Shown in pieces: positions 47,397-58,982 of a DNA stretch of 64,000 bases (positions are counted from its first letter, which is position 1; each line of letters starts with the position of its first letter). Below the pieces are notes generated by a model that searched no databases, had not been told where the DNA came from, and saw nothing but the letters and a program-made list of their open reading frames with translations. The stretch spans positions 53,547,584-53,611,583 of the forward strand of contig CM043705.1 in NCBI GenBank assembly GCA_023935145.1, read 5' to 3'. The position numbers were made by a program, and so were the translations under genes. This DNA comes from Bretschneidera sinensis. Its lineage: Eukaryota; Streptophyta; Magnoliopsida; Brassicales; Akaniaceae.

Positions 47397-48692
47397 TGTA
47401 GACTAGGGTTCTAACCCAAAGGGGGGGTGAATTAAGTTTTTAAAAACTTTTGCTAATTATTTGCAATTTTATAAAAACAGTTAAATGTATAAGCATACAA
47501 ACAAGTAAGGTGCTTTAAGTAAAAGAGTTTAAGGAAGAGAAAGTGCAAACTCAGTTTATAGTGGTTCAGTAATATCGGATTCTTTCCGACCTTACGTTCA
47601 CTCTCTTCAAGGAACCTCGTTGAAGTAATCCACTAAAATGTTTAGTCGTACAACTTCACGGGTGTTGTACAAACTTTACAACCAATCCCTTCCTCTCGGA
47701 AGCTATTCCTTTCCTTGTGAAAGCTAATCCCTTCTTCACAAAAGCTAATCTCTTTCTCACGGAAGCTAATATTTTCCTCACGGAAGCTTACAAAGAAGTG
47801 TTTAATTCTAAACACTCTAAGAGTTATTACAACTCTTTCCCCTTTACAATAAATGTGATTTGCTGTAATGTAAATGGTAGAGAGATAGCAATGAATGCTT
47901 TTACAAATGAACAATATATCTCTTTCAAGAATAAGCTTGAAGAATGGCTCCACAACAATTTTTTCAAAGCTTTTGAGAATTAATGAGCAAACTTATGAAT
48001 TGAATGTATAACCTTCTTGTTTTAAATGCTCATTGAAGTGGGTTTATATAACCTTGAATCAATATGGCCGTTAGACACTGACTTGGTAGGTTTGGTGCAT
48101 TAAATACTCAAGTCTCAAATCTCAAACGATCATATTTTCGAATTGCCAGTCGACTGGTTCTTTATACCAGTCGACTGGTTCTTTATACCAGTCGACTGGG
48201 TCAAGCGAAAAACTCATTTTTAGGCTATGGGTGAGTACTAGTCGACTGGGTCCTAAGCACCAGTCAATTGGGAACTCACTGTCCCAAATGCCAGTCGACT
48301 GGGTGCTTAACACCAATCGACTAGGGACATTCTGTCCCATACACCAGTCGACTGGTACATTTGAGCTAGTCTACTGGGTTGCCCTTCAACCCAGTTTTTC
48401 ATGTAATAAAACTGTTTTTGACTTGAAAGTATTTGAATTAATAGTTTTGTCAAAATTATTTTGTAAAAAGAGCCATTAGACAAGCTACTTATTTGAATAT
48501 AAGATATTTACAGTTAGTTTCAATACCTTAATGCCTATTCTATATCTTTTGTCTTGTCTTAGCGTCTGAACAGGTTGAGTTCTTGCATCTTGATTCTTTG
48601 CTAAAAGCTTTTACCGTTTAAACACTTAGATAAAACTGTTAGTACAATTAGAGTAGTGTTTTGTCATTATTAAAACTAGATAAGGGTAAACA
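47397..48692 (+). mobile_element. Sirevirus-like (Ty1/Copia) solo LTR inside Copia-1
   Basis: TGTAGACTAGGGTT...GGGTAAACA, 1296 bp, flanked by ATTAT on both sides (47392-47396 and 48693-48697). The early AACCCAAAGGGGGGGTGAAT motif and the GTGTTTTGTCATTATTAAAA near the 3' end are what I recall from Sirevirus LTRs. No internal domain or second LTR is present, so recombination between LTRs removed the rest. Also contains five ~24-bp units ending in GGAAGCTAAT-like sequence (47693-47790) and the palindrome array at 48146-48376. Confidence 0.85.
48146..48376. repeat. Array of CCAGTCGACTGG palindromes
   Basis: Nine 12-bp sites in 231 bp: five exact (48146, 48167, 48188, 48291, 48344) and four with 1-3 changes (48238, 48260, 48312, 48365). 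The first three are spaced exactly 21 bp apart. Repeated palindromes are a known feature of Sirevirus LTRs; the role of this motif is not known to me. Confidence 0.9.
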
Positions 48693-50083
48693 ATTATAAA
48701 TTTACATGAGATATTAAATTGAGATTTATTATAAATTTATTGTAAAAGTCACTATGAACATTTATTGCTATAGCTTATTTGTGTGCATGAGTTATAGTCA
48801 AATAAATTTTGACTTTAAAAGGCATGGTTATATATTTATCTAGTGAGAATGATATAACATCTCTAGATTTATTCGTAAAAAATTAATGTTCAAATGACAG
48901 TATCTTGCTTGAGATGTTACTGTTACGTATAATAAACATAAAGTTAATAAATTTCTGCATTTGTGTATATGTCTTTAAGACATAATATGATTATGAGTAA
49001 CCTTGTGTTGATGCACAATGATAGGGGTTGTTTTGGTTTGTCCATAGAAAACTCACATGATCAATTGATACATGTGTAAGAAGAATTAATTATAGATGCA
49101 CACATGAAAAATAAAATTTCTAGAAGTGGTGAGTGAGGACACCATATAACCCGAACATTGTGATCACCATAAGTGCAATTGCATGAGTTCTATTGTATAT
49201 ATATATATTAATGAAGAAGACATGGTGATGTATATGGTAATATTGAATAAATGTCCTAATGATGAATCAGAGAGTTCGACTACTTGTTTCAAATAAAGTA
49301 AGAGTCTTTGTACTGATAAACGTGTGGGTGTGGAGTTTTGATATTCAATATCAAAATTGAGTTTCGTTTGTATAATTCAATTCCTCTACATTGAGTAGTA
49401 ACTTGTGTATTCAGAAATAACACACGTAGTATAAATATGGGGTCATTTTGTTGTTTAACAATGAAATAATTAATTTCTTATTGTTGTTAATGTAATTATA
49501 AATATATATTGAAATGTGGGGGTATTAATTATATTATAGAATACCATAACTATATGTGAAAATTTGTTGAAATCTTGAAACTTATATGGTTGATATAAAT
49601 GAAACCAAGAAATACACTTTATGGAAATTAAAGTGAGAAAGCTTAATGAGAGTTATGCTATGAGTACTTTGTAGTACATTGCGAGAATATAAAAATTTAG
49701 TAGAATCTTTTATTACCTAGAAGAAATCATAGATTTGATTTGAACCGGTTGTATCAAAAGGATATGTTGATGCCATTGTAATCCGGTTGTATCAAGAGGA
49801 TACACCGATGCTAGTCGGATGATGAGAGTGAGAGATATAAAATACCTAAGAAGAGGTGAAGTCTCTTGAAAGAGCAAGAAACAAACTTGTATATCTCACA
49901 CAACGAAATCCAAATTAATTGTCTCGATAGCAATTGAGAAAAAAATGTTGAATGCATTAATTAAAAATTTATTGTTGGAAATAAATTTTGTGGCCACATC
50001 CTATGCATTTAAAATCTATACTTTGTGATAATGAAGTTTTGTGAGAAGTACCATAAATAGTAAATCTAGACATCAATCTTTGA

Positions 50084-50245
50084 CATGAGTCTGTGAGACA
50101 ATTGATACAAGATGGTATCGTTACAATTGTCTATGTAAAGTCAAGTAAGAACTTGACTGATCCACTTACTAAGGCCTTTGCAAGAGACCTAGTAAGTAAT
50201 AAAATTAGAGAGATGGGGCTTAAATCATTTGAAAGTCAGCAGTGA
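50084..50245 (+). pseudogene. C-terminal end of Copia-1 pol (RNase H)
   Basis: The open frame HESVRQLIQDGIVTIVYVKS then NLTDPLTKAFARDLV and a stop at 50243-50245 is the usual end of Copia Pol. The preceding ~90 bases show shifted homologous sequence with stops. Confidence 0.8.
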
Positions 50246-50782
50246 TGACAACCCAACCTAATGCTAGTAGACCACTAGTCTTAGGTTTTAATGGGTAATA
50301 ACAAGTTAATGTGATTAACTGTTGATATTGTCACAAAGTTGGCCCATAATTGAGAAAGACAATATTGTCTGTTACATTTTAGAGGATGAGTTAAATCTTA
50401 ATGAAGTTATAAAATGCATTCTAATAACGGAAACGCAAAAGAAACTTCACCTATATGAACAAAGGAGTGGTGCCACTTTTTATAGCGAGTTATGGTTTGC
50501 TTTCTTGAGGTTCATGAAACAAGGATATAACATATGACCATAATAATGCTAAGTGAAAATAAATTCTCACCGAAATAAAAGAATTGTGTGTGTGTGGTGG
50601 CTCCGGTCATATCATATAAGAATATTGGTTTAATCTAAAGGATAACTTTCATTTCAAAATGATTTTGAGTTGTTTACATTAATAGAAGGTTTTAAATAGA
50701 AAGATACTTATTTTATGCATACAAAACTCGGAGATATTTTGGCATTATTTTTCAAAATTGGTTTTTCAAACAAGTGATGAAT

Positions 50783-51400
50783 TATTAGAAAAAATCATTT
50801 AAAATGATATTAAAGGGTTGTTTGAAAACCCAAAAGGTATTAGTTTAAATCAAAAGGTCATGATTTAAACAGAAATGTGAGATTTAAATCTAAAGAGTGT
50901 GATTTAAATCTAAAGGTTTTAGTTTAAATAGAAAAAAGTGTCAGATTTTTTAAATATTTTAAAAATAGACATGATCTGATCTGTTAAAAACTAACAAACA
51001 TGATCGTAAGGCTTAAATTTGAAAAAATCATGCATTTCCAACTGAAAAACATGACTTTTAAGAACCATTTGAAGATGAACTTCTACATCTATAAATACCG
51101 TTTACTCCCCACTTCGGAACACAATTCATTTTTCGTTATTTCTTCTATCTTTTTCTCTAAAAAATACTGCCATAATATTTCATTATTTCAAAGCAGAATT
51201 AAATCGGAAGTTCTTCATATTTTGCTGCCTGTAGACTTCAAGTTTGAGATTTGGTTGTATCCTAGAGGATTATTCGTCTGTAACCCATAGCAACCTTGTT
51301 TATACAAGTGGGGACGAATAAAACCTTAAAGACAATGATTAATTCACACCTCTAAGTCTTGATTCTTATATTTTGTTCCGGTTTTAAAAAAATTACAACA
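50783..51400 (+). repeat. 3' LTR of Copia-1
   Basis: 618 bp, TATTAG...ACAACA, preceded by a mutated purine tract; TATAAATA at 51090-51097. Confidence 0.88.
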
Positions 51401-51960
51401 GTAATGTTAGCATATTCTTTTTATTATGGCCCTGAAAAAAATATGAATGGTTAAACAAAAACTCTTTTTACAGGTTTGGAACTATACAAAGATAAAAGAA
51501 TTCTTATTTCTTCCATTGAATGTGATTTGGAATCTCTAGTTAATTGCATCAAATCAGAATCTAGTCCATGGAAGCTGCAATATATTTCACAGAAATGCAA
51601 AGCCCTAATCACAAATCAATTTCAAATTCGTCATGTCTACAGAGAGGCTAACAAACCTATTGTTCTTCTTGCTTCACTTACACATGCTAATTTGGACAAT
51701 GAAGTTTTTTCTGTATTAGATTCTTTACTTAGAGATATTGCTTTAGTTTGTAAGCATGATTGTAACAAGTTTTACTCCTATAGGCCTCCTTAGTTATTGG
51801 TTGTTGTTATCGATCTTAAGGCTTTGCCTACTATGAGCTAGCTGTAATTTCCTATCAAGGTCTTGGTTCATATCCCTCCATCAATTTTGTATCTTTTATT
51901 TCTTAAATTAACAAGTGCTATTTATAAAAAAGAAAAAAATAATTTTAAATGATAGATCAC

Positions 51961-52136
51961 TGATGAGAATCCTACTAGGATTCTTAATATATGTCCTAGT
52001 ATACTTAAATCATATTCTTTGTATCCTAATCCTATTAGACTTAGTATTCATAAGTCTGTATATTAAGTCAAATTGTATTTTTTTCCTTCAATTAATACGA
52101 GACAAACAATTTTTTTTTTCAGTTTTATTTTCAACA
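51961..52136 (+). repeat. 5' LTR of Copia-2
   Basis: Starts TGATGAGAATCC; ends TCAACA directly before the primer-binding site at 52137-52147. Confidence 0.92.
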
Positions 52137-52368
52137 TTGTATCAGAGTAATTAGCTCTTTAGGATACTACATTAAAAAAAAAAAGAACAGAATCACGTCA
52201 GTCGATAGCCGCCAACAGCCTCCACACCCCGCTGCCACCATCGGCAACACCTCCGAGCACACCATCAGACTCGAAAGTTACCGATCTCTTCCATTCTGGT
52301 GCCCACACACTGATCTCCAGCCACCTGGTATGAAAACAACCCGTTTTCGGTGACTGAACCGGCGCCAT

Positions 52369-52674
52369 GTGGTCATCGACAACCACCCATGGGATTAACC
52401 CACTCCGATGACCATAACCTATGACAGGCACTCAGATTCGACCACAGATTGTCGTATGATCTGCTATCTAATTCTTGATTGATTTTTAGATCTCTTAGAT
52501 CTGAACTGATATGGGTCTGACGTGGTCATCGGCGACCACCCTCGGGATCGAGCCACTCCGATGACCACAACCTTATGACCGACACTAGGATCCGGCCACA
52601 GATTGCCGTCTGATTTGCTGGATCTAATTCTTGATTGATTTTCAGATCTCTTGGATATAATCTGATCTGGTTCT
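52369..52674 (+). repeat. 153-bp tandem duplication in the Copia-2 leader
   Basis: Two units starting GTGGTCATCG at 52369 and 52522 share CCACTCCGATGACCA and CTAATTCTTGATTGATTTT. Followed by a GACCCGACCC-type low-complexity stretch to 52790. Confidence 0.8.
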
Positions 52675-54574
52675 GCCCATAGAGACCCAATCCGATTCAG
52701 TGACCCGACCTGGACCTATAACCCGACCCGACCCAGACCCATGACCCAACCCGGACACGAACCCATGACCCCACCCGGACCTACCGGGTAAAAAAAAATT
52801 TCTTTCTCATAACCTTATTTTCGGTGTGGAGGAATTTTGTTTTATATTATTTGTTAGAAAATCAATATGGAATCCAAGATTGTCTTTGGTGTCTCTCCCC
52901 AGCCAAGTCCTCATATTATTACTACTTAAAAGTTAAATAGTAGTAATTACGTTCAGTAGTCCAAGGCAGTATATAAGTATGTCAATGGTCAGGGAAAGCG
53001 AAGACTTCTTACTCATGATCCGTTTACCAATCCAAAATTGTTTGATACATGGGAACAAAATGATTCCTTTACTCATCACTTTGTTATGGAATTCAATGGA
53101 ATCCCAAATTGAAGACTTATGTACACATCTTGACACCTGTAAGGAAGTTTGAGAGTATGTCCATCTGTTGTATTCTAGAAATCTTAATCGGATGTATGAT
53201 GTGAATGCCAAATTCTTCCATAGCCAGCAAGGTGATCAGGATGTTACAGAATATTTTGCTGATATGAAGAGGATGTCTTTAGAATAATGTGCTTTTATGC
53301 CTGTTTCAGGTGATGTATAGGCCATGCAAAAAAGTTAGGAGCAAGTCGAGGTACTTACATTCCTGACCAGTCTAAAACCTGAGTATGAATCGATCCGATC
53401 TCAAATACTAGGAGAGGTAAAACTTCCTACATGGTCTGAGATTTATGTTTGTGTGCTGCGTGTAGTTTCTCAAACTAGTGACAATGGATATTTGGTTGAT
53501 AAATCTGCCTTGGTTATTCAAGCTTGGCAAGGTGGCCGAGCATATGATAATAGTACTAGTAGAGGTCATGGTTCTAATAGTCGTGGTGGTAGAGGAAGTC
53601 ATGGTAGTGATCATAGTAGCACTACAGTTGGTTATGGAAGTAATTCTGTTGGTCATGGTAGTGGACGAGGTTCACTTCGTCAATGTACATACTGCCATCG
53701 TTCCGAGCATACTCGAGAAACATGTTGGAAGTTAGTTGGTCATCTCATGGTTGCTAATGTTATGACATATGATTCTATGAAGTGTGGGTCTACCTTAAAT
53801 TTTATGCCTTCAACTTCTATGATGATTTCCAAATATGAGTATGATGAGCTTTTACAGTATAAGACCAGCCAAATATCTTTCTCGACTAATTTTTCCACCC
53901 AAAAAGGTGCACCAAAAACTTTTCTATCATCTTCCTTTAGACTTTGGGTCCTTAACTCTGCAGCTACTGATCATTTGTCAAGTACCACTGACGTTTTCTC
54001 TAGTTTTTATTATTATTCATCTTTGCCTGACGTTACTCTTGCCGATGGATCTAAAACCACTACTAGTGGCATTGGCACTGTGCACCAGAGTTCTTCTATG
54101 TCTTTATCATCTGTCCTTTATACTCATCTTTCTCAGTATAATTTGATATTTGATAGTAAGCTTATAAAACATCTTAACTGTTATGTTACCTTTCTTCCTA
54201 ATTATGTTCTCATCTAGGATTTGACAACAAAGAAGACTATTGATGGAGGTCATGAATCAGATGGCCTATATTACATTGATCCTATCCCATCACCCATTGC
54301 TTGCTCAATTGATGTATCTCTACTTCAAATACATTATCGTTTTGGTCATTCATCCCTAGAGAAGCTGAAGAAGTTAGTTCCTACTTTGAATCAAGTTTCA
54401 ACTTTAGAGTGTGAATCATTTCAATTTGAGAAACATCATCATGTGTCATTTACTTCTCGAATTAATAACCATGTGTCTAGTCCTTTTATGTTAGTACATT
54501 ATAATGTTTGGGGTCCGAGTTATGTAACTTCCAAATTTGGATTTCGGTATTTCATTACATTTTTGGATGATTAT

Positions 54575-55808
54575 TGTTGTGAAAATATCTACCTAAATTA
54601 ATAAGCAAATAATTGAACGTTTTACTTGCAAGTGCACAAGGTCAAAATGGTAACATAGTGTGTAAGTGCGAGATCATTCTCACAGGGATTGGTAAATTTT
54701 GATTTAAAATTAATTTCGCAATATAAAACGAGAGAAAGAAAAAGTGAGTTTGATTCAATAATGATAAAAGTGTATGGTTTTGATATCCACCACTAATCAT
54801 GCTTTCACAATAAAACAATATGCCAATGCTTTAATTACTTATGAATACCTAATGTTGCCAACCTAAGGGCATGGTATATACTCCTTAAGCAATAAGTTAG
54901 GAATGGTGTATATTCTAACTCTTTTCTTTCTTAAAGGCTTTAGCATGGTGTATACCAAATTTTTCTTTAAGAAATCATAATGTCTGTGGAAATCAACAAA
55001 CATACGAGGCCTAGGGTATGGTATATACTCCCGGTTTTTCATGTTGATTAACCCAAGAACCTGGCATAGATTTCTTTTGTTACTATTATTAAACCCAGGA
55101 CTTGGCCATCCAAATTGATTTAACTAACTAGTCCATACCACATGCATATGTTGATCAGACAAACACATATAAGGAATTCAAGAAAACAAGAATTAATCAA
55201 GTTAAGTATCATAATGTAATTATCACAAATGTGTCAATATTGAATTATTGAGTAAACATAATCAGGGCTTCAATCAAGCCCTACTAACAGGTTTAGTTAC
55301 ACATGAGTTTTATGTTAAACATCTTCATAAAGTAAAATAGAAAGGAAAAGAATAAACCCAAAAACGCTTCCTTGAAAAGCCGTCAATTCTTCTCCAAAAT
55401 CCTCCCCTTATTTCTGTGTCTACAGGCCTATTTATAGAGTTTAAGTAACCCTAGAAACATCTAAAAACCCTAGAGGTCGTAAAACAAAACCCTAAGCCTA
55501 TTTCCAAAATAGAACCAGCCGCCATACTATTTATTGACGTGCGAATGCGCTCGATCGCAGTTTGGTGCGCTCGATCGTACTGTGATCAATCCTTTTTCTT
55601 GCGCGCATGAACGCAGGTGCGCTCGATCCTTGGCTTCCAACTTTTCCCTAAATTTGCTTTTTAAGCCTGATATTTCCAGAATGCTTCATTTTCTCCAAAA
55701 GCTTAGAAAAACACAGAAAAGGAAATAAAATAGAGCAAAATAGCACAAACTAAGAGCTTAACAAATATAAATTAAGGGGCTTAAATATGAATATTTAAGC
55801 ACTTATCA
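54575..55808 (+). mobile_element. Solo LTR (1.23 kb) inside Copia-2 integrase
   Basis: TGTTGTGAAAATATC...GCACTTATCA with ATTAT duplications at 54570-54574 and 55809-55813. Deleting it restores the FLDDYS integrase sequence across the joint. Contains a CAAGTGCACAAGGTC motif common in plant LTR elements and a TATTTATAG at about 55430. The family was not assigned and the orientation is a guess. Confidence 0.8.
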
Positions 55809-56150
55809 ATTATTCGGGCTTACATGGCTTTATTTAATGAAAGATTGCTATAAGTTATTTTCTATTTTTTGTGCTTTTTGTACTTAGAGATAAAAACTCA
55901 ATTTGACTTATCTGTCAAGATTCTTCATAGTGACAATAGTCGTGAGTATTTTTCTGAGACTTTTACAACTTTTATGACTAAGTCTGACATTATTCATTAG
56001 TTATCTTGCACTCATACATCCCAACAAAATGGGATTGCATCGTTATCTTATGGACATTGCTCGTACTCTTTTATTCCGTATGCATGCCCCCAAATTTTTT
56101 TGGAGTGAGGCTGTTATGATTGCATGCTTCTTGATCAACCGTATGCTGTC

Positions 56151-58982
56151 TGTAGACACCTAGTTTCGTTCCAAAAAATTTTAACGAACCACGCGCGGGT
56201 TCTTATGACGAATCTTTGATCCTAGTGTGCTCGGACTTGGTAAATGAGGAAGTATGGATTTAATTGGGGAGTAGGAGCAATTGTAAGACCCTTTTGTTCA
56301 ATCCGTTTAATTTACTTTGGGTTTAAATCAATTAGACCTTATTTGATATAACTAATCCAAGACTAAAGTGTTCATTTAAACTTTGACCCAATCCAAAACC
56401 CACTATAGCCCATTAATCTTTCCTAAGCCCAAACACTTTTGGCCTAAATTTCAAGCCCAATTCTAATTTTTATGGGTGAACTTCCAATTTCACCTTCCAC
56501 TTGGAACTCTTTGAATAGTTCACTTTTCTCAAAGTAAAAGTTATTTTTTTATAACAAAAAAGATGACTCTCTCCTCTCCCTATGTGGCTGGCCATAATGA
56601 GAAATTTTAACTCTTTCTTTTTTGCTTTTTGAACTCATATCTCCCTCCTAGATTCCTCATTTTATTTTTTTTACCAAATGCTACATTTTTTCCACACAAA
56701 ATAAGACTTTTTTCACCTAAAAAGCAACAACAATGCACTTATAAAGTAGCTGATTTTTCTCCCTCTTTCGACAGCCATGCGTACCAAAAAGAAGGAGTTT
56801 CTCTCTTTCTCATTTTACTTAGTTAATTGGAAGTTACCTTATTAATCTTCCACCATTTTCTAAATGTTAAATAACACATTTTTTTACCCAAAAAATCACA
56901 TTTTATACCCCAAAAACAGCATTTAAAAAATAGCCATTTTTTAGAATGTGAAGCCTTTTTCTCATTTCTTTTGCTTTGTAATTGCATTATTTTCCCCCTA
57001 AGCTTTTCCGTTTTATTATATATAAAAAAAAAAGAAAATTGTGTCTTTTCCACCCCTTTTGGTCATCCAAAGCTAGGAGAGTTTCTCCTCACCTTGTTTG
57101 CTTTTGCTTTATTGAACACTCCAAAATGTCCTTTCTTGTTCACCTTTTTGCAAACCTTCTTCTTCATTTTTTTTTTACCTCAAAGAAACCCCTCTCTCTT
57201 CCCCATGTCTAGCCACCTAAAAATCTTTTCCCTCTCACTTTTCACTTAGTTTTCCACATCTCACTTTTCTAGCCCCACCTTTACACCCCTAAAGTGAAAC
57301 ACCCTTTTCATCTCAAAAGTTGAAACTACTTTTCCCCTTCCCTATATGACCAGCCATGCACCTTCTTTTCACCCGTTATTTTACTTTTTTTAATCTCTTT
57401 GCCAGCCCTTACTCCTCCTATAAATAGCCCTTTTTTTTAACACAAAAAAATAACACAACACAAAGACAAAGTAATGCAAAAAAGAGAGAAAAGAGAGAAA
57501 GTTTAGAGAGGAAGAAAGAAGTGAGAAAGTGAGAAAAGCAGAAGAGTAGGAAGATCAAAGAGAGGAATATAACAAAAGAGAAGAGAGTGTTAAAGAAATG
57601 TGAGAAAAAAGCAAATAGTGAAACACAAAAGAAGAAGTAGTGAGAGTTCTTCATCATTTTCGACCACCTTTTGTTTTTTGGTCTTCTAATCTTCATTGGA
57701 ATCATTCTTCCAAATTCACTAAGTCCACAAGAGCACAAATATCTCCGAGGAGAATCCCTGCACGTGAAAATTTTCCTTAGCCAAAGAAGGTTGGTAAGCT
57801 TATACTTTTTTCAAAACAAATCCCTAGCATGATTCATGTGTTTAAACCACTTTGAAAATAGACTAGATTAATTTAACCCACTTAGAAAGTTTCATCTTAA
57901 GATACTTACTAGTTTCTTAGCATTTTCTCTTTCACTAGTTATATATCTTTATTTAGTTAGCTACTAGTCATATGTAGTCTCTTCGTTAAATGCAATGTTA
58001 AGTTAATGGTAGTTTTAAAGTTCTTTCCTTTAGTTTAGTACCTTAAGATTTTTTATGTTCTTTAAGTTAGATATTTTATTTTAAGTTGTCATTAATTACA
58101 TGTGAACTTTAATTCTTTAAAAAAAATTTTGAGCCCTCTTTAGGCCATTAAAAATGTTACTAATTACTAGTTATTTTGAATCTCATCTTTAAAGTAGTTT
58201 AGTTTAAATCTATTTAGCTTAATTCCTATTTTTTAACTCGTCTAGTTTAAAGTAGCTTAGTTTTAATTCATTCAATTTAATCTTCAAGTTTAATTCATCT
58301 AGTTTAAAATAATTTAGTCTCAATCCATCTAGTTTTACTTATATAATTAATCTGCCTAGTATAAATGCATGCATTTTAATTTACTTATCATCCATACTTT
58401 GCAAGTAGTTTTAATTTTTTTTCCTTCATAGTCAAAGAAATTTTTTTCTTTTATATACTTTTACCGTATTACTTTAAAGTTAATATTTGGTGTTATTTTG
58501 TTTGAATAAAAATTGCAAAATGTTTGCTTGGTTTTATTAGTAGTGTATGATAATAATACTTGAATTAAAATTTCAATCAATTTCCTTGAAATACAAAGGG
58601 TTAGACTTCGGTTTAGGTAAGAGAGAGAGCTTTAAATCCTCACTCTTTTGCACCCAAATCTCCTGAGCTTTGGAATATCTCACGTAGACCAATGACAAGG
58701 GATTTGACCCCCTTAAGGTCAAATGGCAGCTTCTTATTCGTCATCCTTGCTTTGTGCCTGGATGACAAACGAACACTTATCTAATACATTAAAAGCGCAC
58801 CCATCATGAGAGTCTCCTTACTACTTATAAAGGTTTTGTATTAGACTTGGTAGGTTTCACTCATTTCCATATGTCTACTCATCGTAATCCGTACCCTCGC
58901 CATATCCACCTTCTTTAAGAGGAGTGGCCTTGGGTAATGAGTCGGATGCATGGGTCTCAGGTGGAAAAGAGCGGTACCTACA
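56151..58982 (+). mobile_element. Long solo LTR (2.83 kb, Ty3/Gypsy Tat-like) inside Copia-2 integrase
   Basis: Starts TGTAGACACC, the usual beginning of Tat/Ogre-type Gypsy LTRs, and ends GTACCTACA. Flanks are CTGTC (56146-56150) and TTGTC (58983-58987), one mismatch. Excising it rejoins ACFLINRM with SSILDSQTPHSMLFPRD of the Copia integrase. 57300-57430 is C/T-rich, then TATAAATA at 57419 and a purine-rich GAGAAAG leader, as expected for an LTR promoter. Confidence 0.8.
57419..57426 (+). promoter_or_regulatory. TATA box of the Tat-like LTR
   Basis: TATAAATA between a pyrimidine-rich upstream region and a purine-rich leader. Confidence 0.5.

Larger units (their letters stand above)
45939..51400 (+). 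mobile_element. Copia-1: LTR retrotransposon lacking most of pol
   Basis: LTRs at 45939-46541 and 50783-51400, target duplication GTAAT (45934-45938 and 51401-51405). The left LTR starts TGTTAGAAAA; the right starts TATTAGAAAA, one base off the canonical TG. Both end ACAACA. Both carry TATAAATA (46231-46238 and 51090-51097). Internal sequence holds a decayed gag (46571-47210), a Sirevirus-like solo LTR (47397-48692) and only the end of RNase H (50084-50245); protease, integrase and RT are gone. 48693-50083 is AT-rich internal sequence without a readable domain. The LTRs are visibly diverged, so this is an older insertion than the Gypsy element. Confidence 0.9.
45883..51950 (+). pseudogene. 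LINE-type RNase H fragment split by the Copia-1 insertion
   Basis: The left piece (45883-45938) reads MYIRGGLIRDNLGSV. The right piece resumes after Copia-1 at the target duplication (51401) with MLAYSFYYGPEKNMN, LESLVNCIKSESSPWKL and QIRHVYREANKP, and ends at a stop near 51793. The frame is continuous once Copia-1 and one duplication are ignored. This is the RVT_3/RNase H module found at the C terminus of plant LINE polyproteins. A stop at about 51457-51459 shows it is decayed. 51794-51950 looks like a LINE 3' end finishing in an A-rich tail (AAAAAAGAAAAAAATAA). The 5' part is missing, as is usual for LINE insertions. Confidence 0.75.

Noticed and set aside
53408..53656. Minus-strand threonine-rich frame in Copia-2 gag
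   Set aside because: It is the complement of the Gly/Ser-rich repeat preceding the zinc knuckle.
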